Shown: positions 34,401-42,840 of the stretch, piece by piece
How the letters are laid out: every line of letters starts with the position of its first letter
How positions within the stretch are numbered: position 1 is the first letter of the stretch
From: Phycisphaerae bacterium
GTDB taxonomy: Bacteria; Planctomycetota; Phycisphaerae; Phycisphaerales; UBA1924
NCBI GenBank assembly: GCA_016873295.1
Contig: VGXM01000005.1
Location: forward strand, 45,877-109,876
Reading direction: 5' to 3'
DNA: 64,000 nucleotides
Notes under the pieces: generated by a model
Seen by the model: the letters and a program-made list of their open reading frames with translations, nothing else
What the model was told of the DNA's origin: nothing
Database searches by the model: none
Made by a program: the position numbers and the translations under genes

Positions 34401-34487
34401 TCGTGGAAGCGCGACGGCACGGTGCGGAAGCGGTCGGACGGCGGCATGCTCAGCGACCGGGACGCGCAGGCCGTGGGCGTTGTCTAG
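31452..34487 (+). CDS. ileS: Isoleucyl-tRNA synthetase
   Basis: The 1011-residue class I synthetase charges tRNA-Ile. It has the HIGH-type motif DGPPYANGSIHLGH (about 85-98), the editing domain (WTTTPWTLPANLAIAVNP, and the GTGLVHTAPGHGEEDF loop), FPVSRQ-like WCISRQRAWGLPIP and the KMSKS equivalent RKLSKS. An acidic low-complexity insert (EEGNAEDAENEEGEEGRERA, about 260-280) lies before the editing domain. The C-terminal end has RCERSWKRDGTV but not the four cysteines of the usual zinc finger. The ATG at 31452 is taken because MSQTHDAGG begins the likely disordered leader; the GTG/ATG codons upstream are in non-coding-looking sequence. Confidence 0.96.
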   Translation: MSQTHDAGGAEKAAGKPEGKSAYRATLNLPQTPFAMKANLVQSEPASLKRWEAMGLYGRVRAARRGAGAFVFHDGPPYANGSIHLGHLMNKSLKDFVVRARTMMGLDCAFVPGWDCHGLPIEHKVMQELEEKGKLGKLATLTEDQRRLAVRRECRAYAERFMKLHVQQLTRLLTLADYAHPYKTMAPEYEAATLEVLATLLERGLVYRALKPVHWSPANETALADAELEYHDREDPSVYVDFEAQDAGAVYDAFGLTEEGNAEDAENEEGEEGRERARAPVSAGRRPGVRPSFMIWTTTPWTLPANLAIAVNPRFEYALVWIDGAVTVLAKDAVERVAEVARSERVVVIATTTGDRLVGLRYRHPFVERAPEFPGEAGGDPARCYRVVEAEYVTLEDGTGLVHTAPGHGEEDFHTGQREGLPIYCPVRENGAYDAGVPEWLRGVDIWRANTLIVQRLRDSGHMFHDHVFAHSYPHDWRSKTPVIFRCTEQWFVGVDRDFRDERGGGSLRRRALEATETGVGFVPEWGRNRMRGMLESRPDWCISRQRAWGLPIPAFTLADGSVFMTPASVRAVAAVIASKGSDAWFTLSAPDLLAGYDPKGDPHAPEAVRADPSLLGVARKGADILDVWFESGSSWNAVMRERGLGYPADLYLEGSDQHRGWFQLSLLPALGVTGQPPFRTLLTHGFMVDKDGRKLSKSRPDANLYEVDRLYADFGVDVMRWWVSSLPYENDVKVDRDFFEVAGESYRKVRNTIRFMLSNLHDFSPREQGVAPASIASASIDAWALGEFDRLVGEVVGAYGRYDFRGVHQAIYHFCNTTLSAEYLAAVKDRLYCDKPDSPRRRRTQTVLWAIADGLCRLLAPIMCHTADEAFRALHRCAADDASRCVHLEAFPGASGVAADPRWGRVMALRNAALGAIERSKAELGIDNPLDAGVVLPDAEGLGGVFDPADLADLLGVSQVSFDAKATGPRAVDVRSQARCERSWKRDGTVRKRSDGGMLSDRDAQAVGVV

Positions 34488-34600
34488 CCGCGTCCGAGAA
34501 GGACCGTGCCCCGGACCCGACGCGATAAGCCGCAGGGGCGGCGGGGTGCGTTGCGGGAACGCAACACCCGGCTCGACCGGGCGGGCGGGCGCGCCGACCG

Positions 34601-35482
34601 ATGGCGTGCATGAGCAGCGACGCACCATCGAACGGGTCGGGGGGAGCCGGTCGGGCCCATCGGCACGCCCCGCCGGACGTCAGGCGGACGGATGAATCGG
34701 TCGAGCGGTTCTCGGGCGTGCTCGCCCAGATGGGGGCGATGCTCGACGGGTCCCTGCGCACGATCCTGACGGCCCACGGCTCGCTCCAGGCGGCGCGGTC
34801 GGTGCTGGGGTCGGCGGCGGTCACGGACGCGGAGGACCGGCTGGCGGAGGCGTGCGCGCAGCTGGACTGCGTGGCGGAGCTGGTGCACGGATCCCTGCAG
34901 GGCCCGGGGCTGCCGCTGGGCTCGGAGATGCTGAGCGGCTGCTCGCCCGTCTCGATCGGGGCGGTCGTCGATCACGCGATGGAGCTGGTGCGGCCGCGGT
35001 GCGAGATCGAACACATCGGGATCGAGCTGGCGCTGGACCAGGCGACGGCGACGCTCCCCGCCGGGCCTCTCTTCACGGTGCTGCTGCACGGGCTGCGGAA
35101 CGCGATCGAGTCGATCGCGTCGGCATCGGTGCGGCGCGGGGGGCGGCCCGGGGGCCGCATCAGGGTCTCGGCGACGCGCGAATCCGGGGCCCGCGGGCGC
35201 GGCTGCCAGGCGCACGACCGCGTGGTGATCGAGATCGGCGACGACGGGCTGGGGCTCCCCGCCGACGCGGCCCCCGCGGACCTGTTCGGGGCCGAGTTCT
35301 CGACCAAGGGATCCGGCCGCGGCATGGGCCTGGCGCTGTGCCGCATGCTCGTGGAACGGGCCGGCGGGTCGATCGCGCTCGCCAATGGCGCGGAGGGCGG
35401 CGCGGTGCTGACGGTGCGGATGCCGGTCTCGCCCGGGGCGCGGCGGCTGCTGCCGGGCGGCGACGCGAACCAGGGACGCTGA
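34601..35482 (+). CDS. Sensor histidine kinase-like ATPase
   Basis: The 293-residue protein carries a C-terminal HATPase_c domain: N box HGLRNAIESIAS, G1 box EIGDDGLGLPAD, F-like GAEFSTKGSGRGMGLALCRML (G2). The preceding helical pair (about 35-110: FSGVLAQMGAMLDGSLRTIL and DRLAEACAQLDCVAELV) occupies the place of the dimerisation domain, but the usual AHExxNPL phosphoacceptor His is not there. There is no membrane segment or PAS domain. It is followed by the NtrC-type regulator after 17 nt and is surely its partner. ATG at 34601 or 34610 could be the start. Confidence 0.75.
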   Translation: MACMSSDAPSNGSGGAGRAHRHAPPDVRRTDESVERFSGVLAQMGAMLDGSLRTILTAHGSLQAARSVLGSAAVTDAEDRLAEACAQLDCVAELVHGSLQGPGLPLGSEMLSGCSPVSIGAVVDHAMELVRPRCEIEHIGIELALDQATATLPAGPLFTVLLHGLRNAIESIASASVRRGGRPGGRIRVSATRESGARGRGCQAHDRVVIEIGDDGLGLPADAAPADLFGAEFSTKGSGRGMGLALCRMLVERAGGSIALANGAEGGAVLTVRMPVSPGARRLLPGGDANQGR

Positions 35483-35499
35483 GGGAGGGCGGAGCCACG

Positions 35500-36933
35500 A
35501 TGGGACACGGGAAGCGCAACCGCGTGCTGGTGGTCGACGACGACGCCTTCGTCGCCGAGGCGCTCTGCGAGTTCCTCGCCGGCGAGGGGTACGACGCCCA
35601 GCGGGCGTCGAGCGGCGCCGAGGCCCTGGGGCTGCTGTCCCACGCGGAGCGGGACGGGTCGGGCCCCGGGGGCTTCGCCGCGTGCATCTGCGACCTCACC
35701 ATGCCGGGCATGGACGGCGTCGAGGTGCTCCGGCGCATCGGGAAGGAGCACCCCGGCGTCGCGGTGGTGATGCTGACCGGGTACGGGACGATCGAGTCGG
35801 CGGTGTCGGCGGTGCGGGCCGGAGCCGTGGACTACCTCACCAAGCCGGTCGTCGACGCCGAGCTGAGGCTGGCCCTCGAGCGAGCCCTGCGGCAGCACGC
35901 GCTGGCGGGGGAGAACCTGCGCCTGCGGAGCCAGCTCGAGGAGCGATTCGGGCTGGACTCGATCGTGGGGTCCGACGCCCGGATGATGAGGGTCTTCGAC
36001 CTGATCGAGGCCGTCGCCCCCAGCCGCACCACGGTGCTCATGTCGGGGGAGAGCGGCACGGGCAAGAGCCTGATCGCGCACGCGATCCACCGGCGCGGCC
36101 CGAGGCGCGACGGGCCCTTCGTCGAGATCTCGTGCGGCTCCATCCCTGAGACGCTGCTGGAGAGCGAGCTCTTCGGGCACGTCAAGGGGGCCTTCACCGG
36201 GGCCCACGCGGACAAGGTGGGGCGGTTCCTGGCGGCCAACGGCGGGACGATCTTCCTGGACGAGATCAACTCGGCCTCGCCCGGCATGCAGCTCAAGCTG
36301 CTGCGCGTGCTGCAGGAGCGGCGCTTCGAGCCGGTCGGGAGCACCCAGACGGTCGAGGTCGACGTGCGCGTGGTGCTGGCGAGCAACCAGCCGCTGGAGA
36401 AGCTGGTCGCCCGGGGCCAGTTCCGCCAGGACCTGTTCTACCGCATCAACGTGGTGATGATCGAGCTGCCGCCGCTGCGGGAGCGGCCCGCGGACATCCC
36501 GATGCTGGCGGCCCGTTTCCTGGGCCGGTACGCCGCGGAGTTGAAGAAGCAGATCGTGGGGTTCTCGCCCGAGGCCCTGGAGGCCCTGACGCGGTACACC
36601 TACCCGGGCAACGTGCGCGAGCTTCAGAACGCGGTGGAGCGGGCGGCGGTGCTGTGCCGCGGGCAGGTGATCCAGGCGTGCGACCTTCCGCCGCAGCTCC
36701 TGGGCGGGGCCCCAGCCCCCGGGCCCGCCGACGCCGAGGGGGGCGAGTGGTCGCCCATGACGCTGGACGAGGCGCTCCGCGAGCCGGAGAAGCGGATCCT
36801 GCTGCGTGCCCTTCGGGCCAACGCCTGGAGCCGGCAGCGGACCGCCGACCAGCTCGGCATCAACCGCACCACGCTGTATAAGAAGATGAAGGCGCACGGG
36901 CTGGACCGCCCGGACGAGCGGGAGGCCGGGTAG
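35500..36933 (+). CDS. NtrC-type sigma-54-dependent response regulator
   Basis: The 477-residue protein has a receiver (about 8-125: VLVVDDDAFVAE, CDLTMPGMDG, TGYGTIESA, TKPVV), an AAA+ central domain (about 155-390) with Walker A GESGTGKS, the sigma-54 contact loop GAFTGA, Walker B GGTIFLDEIN and arginine-finger segment FRQDLFYRINVVMIELPPLRER, and a Fis-type helix-turn-helix at the end (QRTADQLGINRTTLYKKM). All parts needed to activate RpoN promoters are present. GGAG lies 6 nt before the ATG. It is cotranscribed with the kinase-like gene. Targets are unknown; metF begins 34 nt later but has its own promoter-like hexamer. Confidence 0.93.
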   Translation: MGHGKRNRVLVVDDDAFVAEALCEFLAGEGYDAQRASSGAEALGLLSHAERDGSGPGGFAACICDLTMPGMDGVEVLRRIGKEHPGVAVVMLTGYGTIESAVSAVRAGAVDYLTKPVVDAELRLALERALRQHALAGENLRLRSQLEERFGLDSIVGSDARMMRVFDLIEAVAPSRTTVLMSGESGTGKSLIAHAIHRRGPRRDGPFVEISCGSIPETLLESELFGHVKGAFTGAHADKVGRFLAANGGTIFLDEINSASPGMQLKLLRVLQERRFEPVGSTQTVEVDVRVVLASNQPLEKLVARGQFRQDLFYRINVVMIELPPLRERPADIPMLAARFLGRYAAELKKQIVGFSPEALEALTRYTYPGNVRELQNAVERAAVLCRGQVIQACDLPPQLLGGAPAPGPADAEGGEWSPMTLDEALREPEKRILLRALRANAWSRQRTADQLGINRTTLYKKMKAHGLDRPDEREAG

Positions 36934-36953
36934 CGCCCCGCGCGGGTCGGCGA

Positions 36954-36959
36954 TAGACT
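36954..36959 (+). promoter_or_regulatory. -10 hexamer of metF
   Basis: TAGACT ends 8 nt before the metF ATG. The predicted start point is at or next to the ATG, so a leaderless message is likely. Confidence 0.45.
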
Positions 36960-36967
36960 GACGGCGC

Positions 36968-37873
36968 ATGTCGCTGCTGGAATGCTTCGCGAGGAGGCGC
37001 CCCACCTTCAGTTTCGAGTTCTTCCCACCCGCGTCGCCCGAGGCGGCGTCGCGGCTCTTCGCGACCATCGCGGAGCTGGAGCGGCTCAGGCCGACCTTCG
37101 TGTCGATCACCTACGGCGCGGGCGGGTCGACGCGGGACCTGACGCACGGGCTGGTCGAGCGCCTGTGCGGCGAGACCCGGCTGACCGCCGTGCCCCACGT
37201 CACGTGCGTCGGGCACACCATCGCCGAGCTTGAGGAGGTCGTCGGGCGGTATCGGAGGTGCCCGATCGGCGCGATCATGGCGCTGCGCGGAGACCGGCGT
37301 GCGGACGGATCGGAGGGCGAGCTGCGGTTCGCCGCGGACCTGGTGCGCCTGATCCGGCGCGCCGAGCCCGCCCGGTCGACGCGCCTGGCGATCGGCGTCG
37401 CCGGGTACCCCGAGGGGCACCCCGACACGCCCAACCGGCTCGTCGAGATCGAGCACCTCAAGGCCAAGGTGGACGCCGGGGCCGACTTCATCGTGACCCA
37501 GCTCTTCTTCGACAACCGCGACTTCCTGGACTTCCGCGACCGCTGCGCCTTGGCGGGGATCCGCGCGCCGATCGTCGCGGGGCTCATGCCGATCACGTCG
37601 CTGGGCGGCATGAGGCGGATGGCCGACCTGGCCCTGGGCATGCGTTACCCCGCGGCCCTGCTGCGGGCGATCGCCCGGGCCGGCGACCAGGAGGAGGCGG
37701 TCGCCCGCGTGGGCGTGCACTGGGCCACCGAGCAGGCCCGGGACCTGCTGGACCACGGCGTGGCCGGGATCCACTTCTACACGCTCAACCGCTCCGCGGC
37801 GACGCGCGAGGTGTACGCCAACCTGGGCGTCGCGGACTCCGAGGGCCTGGCCGCGGGCGCCCCGACGCCTTAG
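36968..37873 (+). CDS. metF: Methylenetetrahydrofolate reductase
   Basis: MetF reduces methylene-THF to methyl-THF, the methyl donor used by MetH encoded next door. The 301-residue FAD enzyme has FSFEFFPPASPEAA at the start (catalytic Glu), VSITYGAGGSTR, VPHVTCVGHTIAEL, MALRGDRR, IGVAGYPEGHPD, the Lys-Asp segment HLKAKVDAGADFIVTQLFFDN and GIHFYTLNRS at the end. Length and motifs are standard. Its stop is 3 nt from the stop of the convergent metH. Confidence 0.96.
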   Translation: MSLLECFARRRPTFSFEFFPPASPEAASRLFATIAELERLRPTFVSITYGAGGSTRDLTHGLVERLCGETRLTAVPHVTCVGHTIAELEEVVGRYRRCPIGAIMALRGDRRADGSEGELRFAADLVRLIRRAEPARSTRLAIGVAGYPEGHPDTPNRLVEIEHLKAKVDAGADFIVTQLFFDNRDFLDFRDRCALAGIRAPIVAGLMPITSLGGMRRMADLALGMRYPAALLRAIARAGDQEEAVARVGVHWATEQARDLLDHGVAGIHFYTLNRSAATREVYANLGVADSEGLAAGAPTP

Positions 37874-37876
37874 GCC

Positions 37877-40800
37877 TCACACCGTGAAGTACCTGGCCCG
37901 CGGGTGATGCACGATGATCGCGCTCGTGCTCTGCTCGGGCACGATCTGCCAGTTGTCCGTCAGCGTGCACCCGATCCGCGACGGGTCGAGCAGGCGGAAG
38001 AGCGTCTCCTGGTCGGCCATGTCCGGGCAGGCGGGGTACCCGAAGCTGTAGCGGCTGCCCCGGAAGTGCTGCGTGAAGAGGTCGCGGATCCGGGGCGAAT
38101 CGTCCCCGGCGATGCCCAGCTCCTGGCGCATGCGCTTGTGCCACAGCTCGGCCAGGGCCTCGGCCGCCTCCACGCCCAGCCCGTGCAGGTACAGGTAGTT
38201 GGTGTAGTCGTCGCCCCGGAAGAGCCTCTGCGCCTCCTCGCTGGCCCGGACCCCCACGGTGACGCAGTGCATGCCCAGCACGTCGGCCCGCCCCGAGTGC
38301 AGCGGCAGGAAGAAGTCGGAGATGCACTGCCGACCGCGGTCGCGCTGGCGGGGGAACCGGAAGCGGGCCACCTCGCGCCGGTCGGCGCCGGACGGATCCG
38401 GCTCCCACACGATCAGGTCGTCGCCCAGGCTGTTGCAGGGGAAGTAGCCGTAGACCACGGCGGGGCGCAGGATCCCCTCGCGCCGGCACCGCTCCTTGAG
38501 CGACTCGAAGATCGGCACGAACCTGTCCTCGAGCAGGGCCTCGTACTCGGCGTCGGAGAGCGCGCCCTTGCGGACCTGCCACTGCCCGCGGAAGAGCGCG
38601 ACCTTGTTGATGAACGGATACACGTCGTCGGGGTTCAGGTGGTCGACCACGCGAGAGCCCCAGAAGGGCGGCGTGGGGATCACCGCGGGGTCGGGCGTCA
38701 CGGGGAGCGCGCCCGCCGGCTCGGCGACTCCGGTCGCCCCCCGCTCGCCCTCGCCCCCCCGGGCCAGCTTCTCGGCGCGGGCCTTGACGATGAGCCGCTC
38801 GGCCTCGGTGCGCTTGCCCTGCCGCGCCTCGATCTCGCGGTTGAGCTCGTCGGCGCGCCCCGAGCGCAGCAGGTCCATGGTGCGCAGGCCGTCGAACGCG
38901 TCCTTCCCGTAGAACAGGCCCCCCGAGTACACCGACCGCAGGTGGCTCTCGCAGTAGTGGCGCGTGAGGGCGGCCCCGCCCAGGATCACGGGCGGGGCCA
39001 GACCCTGGTCGTTCAGCTCCCTGAGGTTCTCCTCCATCACGTTCACGCTCTTGACCAGGAGCCCGGACATGCCCACCGCGTCGGCCCCGTGCTCGCGCCA
39101 GGCCCGCACGATGTCCGCGATCGGCTGCTTGATCCCCAGGTTGTGCACCGTGTACCCGTTGTTGCTCAGGATGATGTCGACCAGGTTCTTGCCGATGTCG
39201 TGCACGTCGCCCTTCACCGTCGCCAGCACGATCGACCCCTTGCGCGGACCGGCGGACTTCTCCATGAGCGGCTCGAGGCGCGCCACCGCCGCCTTCATCA
39301 CCTCGGCGCTCTGCAGCACGAACGGGAGCTGCATCCGCCCCGAGCCGAAGAGGTCCCCCACCGTCTTCATCCCGTCGAGCAGGTGCTCGTTGATGACCTG
39401 GAGAGGCGAGTAGCGCTCCAGGGCGGCATCGAGCGTCTCCGCCAGCCCCTCCTTGTCGCCGTCCACGATGTGGGCCCGCAGCCGCTCCTCGAGGCTGAGG
39501 TCCGCCCGGGGCGGCGCCGGCTCGACACCCGCGGCCGCGTCCTTGAACAGGGCGATGAAGGCCTGGAGCGGGTCGTGCCCCTCGCGTCGGTCGTAGATCA
39601 GGTCCATCGCCCCCCGCCACTGCTCCTCGGGGATCCGCGAGCGCGGCAGGATCCTGGAGAAGTGCAGGATGGCGCCGGTGAGCCCCGCGGCCTGGAGTTC
39701 GTGCAGGAAGGCGCTGTTGAGCACCACGCGGGCCGCGGGCTTCAGCCCGAACGACACGTTCGACAGCCCCACCGTGGTCTGGCATTCGGGCAGGGCCGCG
39801 CGGATGAGCCGAACCCCCTCGATCGTCTCGAGGGCCGAGCGACGATCGCTCTCCATGCCCGTGGACACCGGCAGCACGAGCGGGTCGAAGATCAGGTCGC
39901 GGGGCGCCAGCCCGTGGACCCGCGTGCCCCGCTCGAACCCCCGGCGCGCGATCGCGAGCTTGCGCTCGGCGGTCCGGGCCATCGACGCCTCGCGGTCCTC
40001 GTCGATCGACCCGACGACCAGCGCGGCCCCGTAGCGCCGGGCCAGGACGCAGAGCACGTCGAACTTGTGATCGCCCTCCTCGAAGTTGGCGGAGTTGATG
40101 ACGCACTTGCCCCCCGCCAGCCTCAGGGCCGACTCGATCGTCGCCGCTTGGGTCGAGTCGATCATGAGCGGGGCGTCGACCTGGCGGACCACGCGCCGCA
40201 CCACCTCGGCGACGTCCCGGGGCCCGTCGCGCCCCGCCACGTCGACGTTGAGGTCGAGCACGTGGGCCGTGTCGCGCCGCACCTGCTCCTTGGCCAGCGC
40301 CACGATGTCGTCCCAGGCCCCCGCCTCCAGGCTCTGCCTGAACCGCTTGCTCCCCGACGCGTTCATCCGCTCGCCCACGATGAGGAGCGACGTGTCCTGG
40401 CGGTAGTCCTGCACGGCGTAGAGGCTGGTCACGCCGGGGCGCGGCGCCGTCGCGCCCCGACGGGGCCTCCTGCCCAGCCCGCGCCGGTCCAACTCGCCGC
40501 GCAGGGCGCGGACGTGCTCCGGCGTCGTGCCGCAGCACCCCCCCACCACGCTCACGCCCAGCTCCTCCACGAACCGCGCCATGGCCTGGGCGAAGGGCGC
40601 GGGGCGGAGGGGATAGTCGGCCTTGCCCGCGACCATGATCGGGAGCCCGGCGTTGGGGATCGCCGACACCGCCCGCGTGAAGCCCCCCGCCCCCGCCAGG
40701 CCCCCCATGGCGGGCCAGTGCGACGAGAGCCAGCGCAGGTGCTCGGCCATCTCCGTCGGGCCCGTGGCGCAGTTCAGGCCCAGCGAGGCGATGGGGTACC

Positions 40801-41506
40801 CCGCCAGGGCCTGGGCCGCCGCCTCGATCTGCGTCCCCAGCAGCATCGTCCCCGTCGTCTCGATCGTGACCGAGACCAGAATCGGAAGGTCGACGGGCGA
40901 TCGGCCCGCGGCGTCGATCGCGTCCATCGCCGCGCACACGGCGCACTTGACCTGGAGCAGGTCCTGGCACGTCTCGATGATGATCGCATCGGCGCCTCCG
41001 GCGATCAGGCCCCGCGTCTGCTCGCGGTACGACGCCAGCATCGTGTCCCAGTCGGTGTTGCCCAGGGTCACCAGGCGCGTGCCCGGCCCCATGGAGCCCA
41101 GGACAAACCGCGGGCGCCCCGGGGCCGCGCCCGCGTCGCAGGCCTCGCGCGCCACCCGCGCCGCCAGCCGGTTCAGCTCGAAGGCCCGGTCTTGCAGACC
41201 GAACTCGGCCAGCGTGAGCGGGGCGGCCCCGAAGCTGTTGGTCTCGACGGCGTCGGCGCCGGCGGCCAGGTGCGCCTCGTGGATCTCCCGCACCACGTCC
41301 GGGCGCGACTGCACCAGGATGTCGGTGCAGTTCTCGCACCCGTGGTAGTCGCGCTCGACGCTGAGCTGCCTCGCGTGCACCGACGTGCCCATCGCCCCGT
41401 CGAGCAGGAGCACACGGTCGGCGAGATGGTCGAGGAATGCCGAGGCCACGAGGCGAGACTCCGGGGCGGCCGATCCGACGCGCTCCGTGCGGATGGGGGG
41501 GGGCAC
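37877..41506 (-). CDS. metH: Cobalamin-dependent methionine synthase
   Basis: MetH transfers a methyl group from methyl-THF to homocysteine via cob(I)alamin. All four modules are present in 1209 residues: the homocysteine domain (VLLLDGAMGTSVHARQL; zinc cysteines in GLNCATGPTEM and GGCCGTTPEH), the pterin domain (about 370-640), the B12 cap and Rossmann domains with the His ligand in DVHDIGKN (about residue 767), and the AdoMet reactivation domain (about 930-1209, RYSFGYPACPDM). The GTG at 41506 gives the full frame; a GTG at 41449 (ASAFLDHLADRV) would fit known MetH starts as well. No cobalamin riboswitch was recognised upstream, only tRNA-Tyr. Confidence 0.96.
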   Translation of the reverse strand: MPPPIRTERVGSAAPESRLVASAFLDHLADRVLLLDGAMGTSVHARQLSVERDYHGCENCTDILVQSRPDVVREIHEAHLAAGADAVETNSFGAAPLTLAEFGLQDRAFELNRLAARVAREACDAGAAPGRPRFVLGSMGPGTRLVTLGNTDWDTMLASYREQTRGLIAGGADAIIIETCQDLLQVKCAVCAAMDAIDAAGRSPVDLPILVSVTIETTGTMLLGTQIEAAAQALAGYPIASLGLNCATGPTEMAEHLRWLSSHWPAMGGLAGAGGFTRAVSAIPNAGLPIMVAGKADYPLRPAPFAQAMARFVEELGVSVVGGCCGTTPEHVRALRGELDRRGLGRRPRRGATAPRPGVTSLYAVQDYRQDTSLLIVGERMNASGSKRFRQSLEAGAWDDIVALAKEQVRRDTAHVLDLNVDVAGRDGPRDVAEVVRRVVRQVDAPLMIDSTQAATIESALRLAGGKCVINSANFEEGDHKFDVLCVLARRYGAALVVGSIDEDREASMARTAERKLAIARRGFERGTRVHGLAPRDLIFDPLVLPVSTGMESDRRSALETIEGVRLIRAALPECQTTVGLSNVSFGLKPAARVVLNSAFLHELQAAGLTGAILHFSRILPRSRIPEEQWRGAMDLIYDRREGHDPLQAFIALFKDAAAGVEPAPPRADLSLEERLRAHIVDGDKEGLAETLDAALERYSPLQVINEHLLDGMKTVGDLFGSGRMQLPFVLQSAEVMKAAVARLEPLMEKSAGPRKGSIVLATVKGDVHDIGKNLVDIILSNNGYTVHNLGIKQPIADIVRAWREHGADAVGMSGLLVKSVNVMEENLRELNDQGLAPPVILGGAALTRHYCESHLRSVYSGGLFYGKDAFDGLRTMDLLRSGRADELNREIEARQGKRTEAERLIVKARAEKLARGGEGERGATGVAEPAGALPVTPDPAVIPTPPFWGSRVVDHLNPDDVYPFINKVALFRGQWQVRKGALSDAEYEALLEDRFVPIFESLKERCRREGILRPAVVYGYFPCNSLGDDLIVWEPDPSGADRREVARFRFPRQRDRGRQCISDFFLPLHSGRADVLGMHCVTVGVRASEEAQRLFRGDDYTNYLYLHGLGVEAAEALAELWHKRMRQELGIAGDDSPRIRDLFTQHFRGSRYSFGYPACPDMADQETLFRLLDPSRIGCTLTDNWQIVPEQSTSAIIVHHPRARYFTV

Positions 41507-41551
41507 GCCCGGCGCGGCGGAGCGCGGGCGGCCCGGCGCGGCCCGGACAAG

Positions 41552-41634
41552 TGGGAGAGGAGGGATTCGAACCCCCGTAGGCGTAAGCCAGCGGATTTAC
41601 AGTCCGCCCCGTTTGGCCACTCCGGCACTCTCCC
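41552..41634 (-). tRNA. tRNA-Tyr (GUA)
   Basis: On the minus strand the 7-bp acceptor GGGAGAG/CTCTCCC, the D-arm TGGCCAAAC..., the anticodon loop CTGTAAA with anticodon GTA, a long variable arm and the T-arm GGGGGTTCGAATCCCT are present, with discriminator A. The long variable arm fits a type II tRNA-Tyr. CCA is not encoded. It lies 45 bp upstream of metH on the same strand. Confidence 0.93.
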
Positions 41635-41697
41635 AGGGGCGCCCGGCCGCGCGTCCCGGCCGGGGGGCGGAGTATAGGTCCTCACCGCGCCGGCGAG

Positions 41698-42783
41698 TCA
41701 GGCGATCGCCGCCGACGCCGACCCGATCGGCTGCTCCCGCCGGGCGCCGTCGTCCCCCTCGGGCCCGCGCGACACCACGAACAGGTACTCCTTGTTGGAC
41801 AGGTGCCCCACGCGCCCCACCTTCACGCCGCCGGGGCTGTAGATGCCGATCCGGGCGCCCACGTACCGCGGGTAGTCGTGCTCGACCACCGACACCCGGG
41901 CCCCGCCCCACAGCCCGCCCAGCAGCCCGGCCATGGCGTCCGCGCCAATGAACCCCTCGTTGCTGAACGAGACGATGATCGTCCGGGCCCTCAAGGCGCC
42001 CAGCACCTGCGTGAGCGCCCCGGCGCACGCCGACCGCGAGTTGAACCGGCTGCGCCGGCCCCGGCAGTCGATGCGCTTGCACGCCACGCCGTAGACCTCG
42101 GGCTTGTCCCACCGCGCCAGCGACTCCCAGACGTGGTAGTTCCCCAGGTACGAGTGCTGGTTGTAGGGCGGGTCCACGTACACCACGTCCGCTTCCAGCG
42201 CGCCGGCGGCGTCGAGCGCGTCCAGCGCGTGCGCCTCGCCCTTGCCGTGCCGGGCACGGGGCAGGAGCGCCGGAACGCGGAGTTCCAGGGGCTTGAGGGC
42301 CCGCGGGGCCCAGTCCTTGAGGTACGCCATCTGCACGCCCGTCGTCGAATCAACGCGGTCCGCCGCCTCCATCAGCGAGACGAGCAGCACGCTCTCCAGC
42401 TCGGGGTCGAGCCCCAGGCGCGCGATCGCCTCGCGGATCGCGTCCACGCGCTCGCCGTTGCTCGGGTGAAGGTACCGCGAGCGCACGCAGAAGGTCTCCG
42501 TGAAGTACCCCGCCCGCCCCGGCCGCGCGTTGAGTTCGCCGACCAGGCGCGTCGCGTCGGCGAGCCGATCCTCCCGGTCCGCCGCCACGTAGCACCGCGC
42601 CAGCGCCGCCGCGTAGGCGTTGTGGTCGTTGGCGATCACCCGGTAGCCCCGGGCCTTGAGCGCATGCCCCACCCGCGAGGTGCCCGAGAAGAGGTCGAGC
42701 ACCGTGCGGGCCCCGGGCTCGCCCGCGACGGCGCCGAGGATCGAGGGCAGGAGCAGGCGCTTGGAGCCGAGGTACTTGATCAT
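41698..42783 (-). CDS. D12-class adenine-specific DNA methyltransferase
   Basis: The 361-residue enzyme has the alpha-type order of N6-adenine methyltransferases: MIKYLGSKRLLLPSIL at the start (motif X), VLDLFSGTSRVGHALKARGY (motif I), and VVYVDPPYNQHSYLGNYH with the catalytic DPPY (motif IV). A variable target-recognition region lies between them and a C-terminal half follows (FSNEGFIG). The ATG at 42783 begins exactly at motif X. There is no restriction endonuclease or specificity gene nearby, so it is an orphan methylase that may serve regulation or came with a lost system. Its DNA target cannot be told from sequence. Confidence 0.85.
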   Translation of the reverse strand: MIKYLGSKRLLLPSILGAVAGEPGARTVLDLFSGTSRVGHALKARGYRVIANDHNAYAAALARCYVAADREDRLADATRLVGELNARPGRAGYFTETFCVRSRYLHPSNGERVDAIREAIARLGLDPELESVLLVSLMEAADRVDSTTGVQMAYLKDWAPRALKPLELRVPALLPRARHGKGEAHALDALDAAGALEADVVYVDPPYNQHSYLGNYHVWESLARWDKPEVYGVACKRIDCRGRRSRFNSRSACAGALTQVLGALRARTIIVSFSNEGFIGADAMAGLLGGLWGGARVSVVEHDYPRYVGARIGIYSPGGVKVGRVGHLSNKEYLFVVSRGPEGDDGARREQPIGSASAAIA

Positions 42784-42823
42784 GGACGGGCCGGCGTGCC
42801 GCCAGTGTAACCCGCCGGGCCCA

Positions 42824-42829
42824 TAGACT
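42824..42829 (+). promoter_or_regulatory. -10 hexamer of smpB
   Basis: TAGACT ends 11 nt before the smpB ATG, the same hexamer as for metF and mqnD; any 5' leader would be only a few nucleotides long. Confidence 0.4.
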
Positions 42830-42840
42830 CGTCTCCACCG

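Noticed and set aside
34852..35499. Separate gene in the frame leading into the NtrC-type regulator
   Set aside because: It is the shadow of the kinase-like gene in another frame; the receiver domain starts at the ATG at 35500 after a GGAG site.
41507..41697. Cobalamin or SAM riboswitch for metH
   Set aside because: Only tRNA-Tyr and about 45 bp lie upstream; no B12-box or SAM-type helices were seen.
41552..41697. Integrated element at tRNA-Tyr
   Set aside because: No integrase, no repeated tRNA 3' end and flanking genes are core genes with the same base use.
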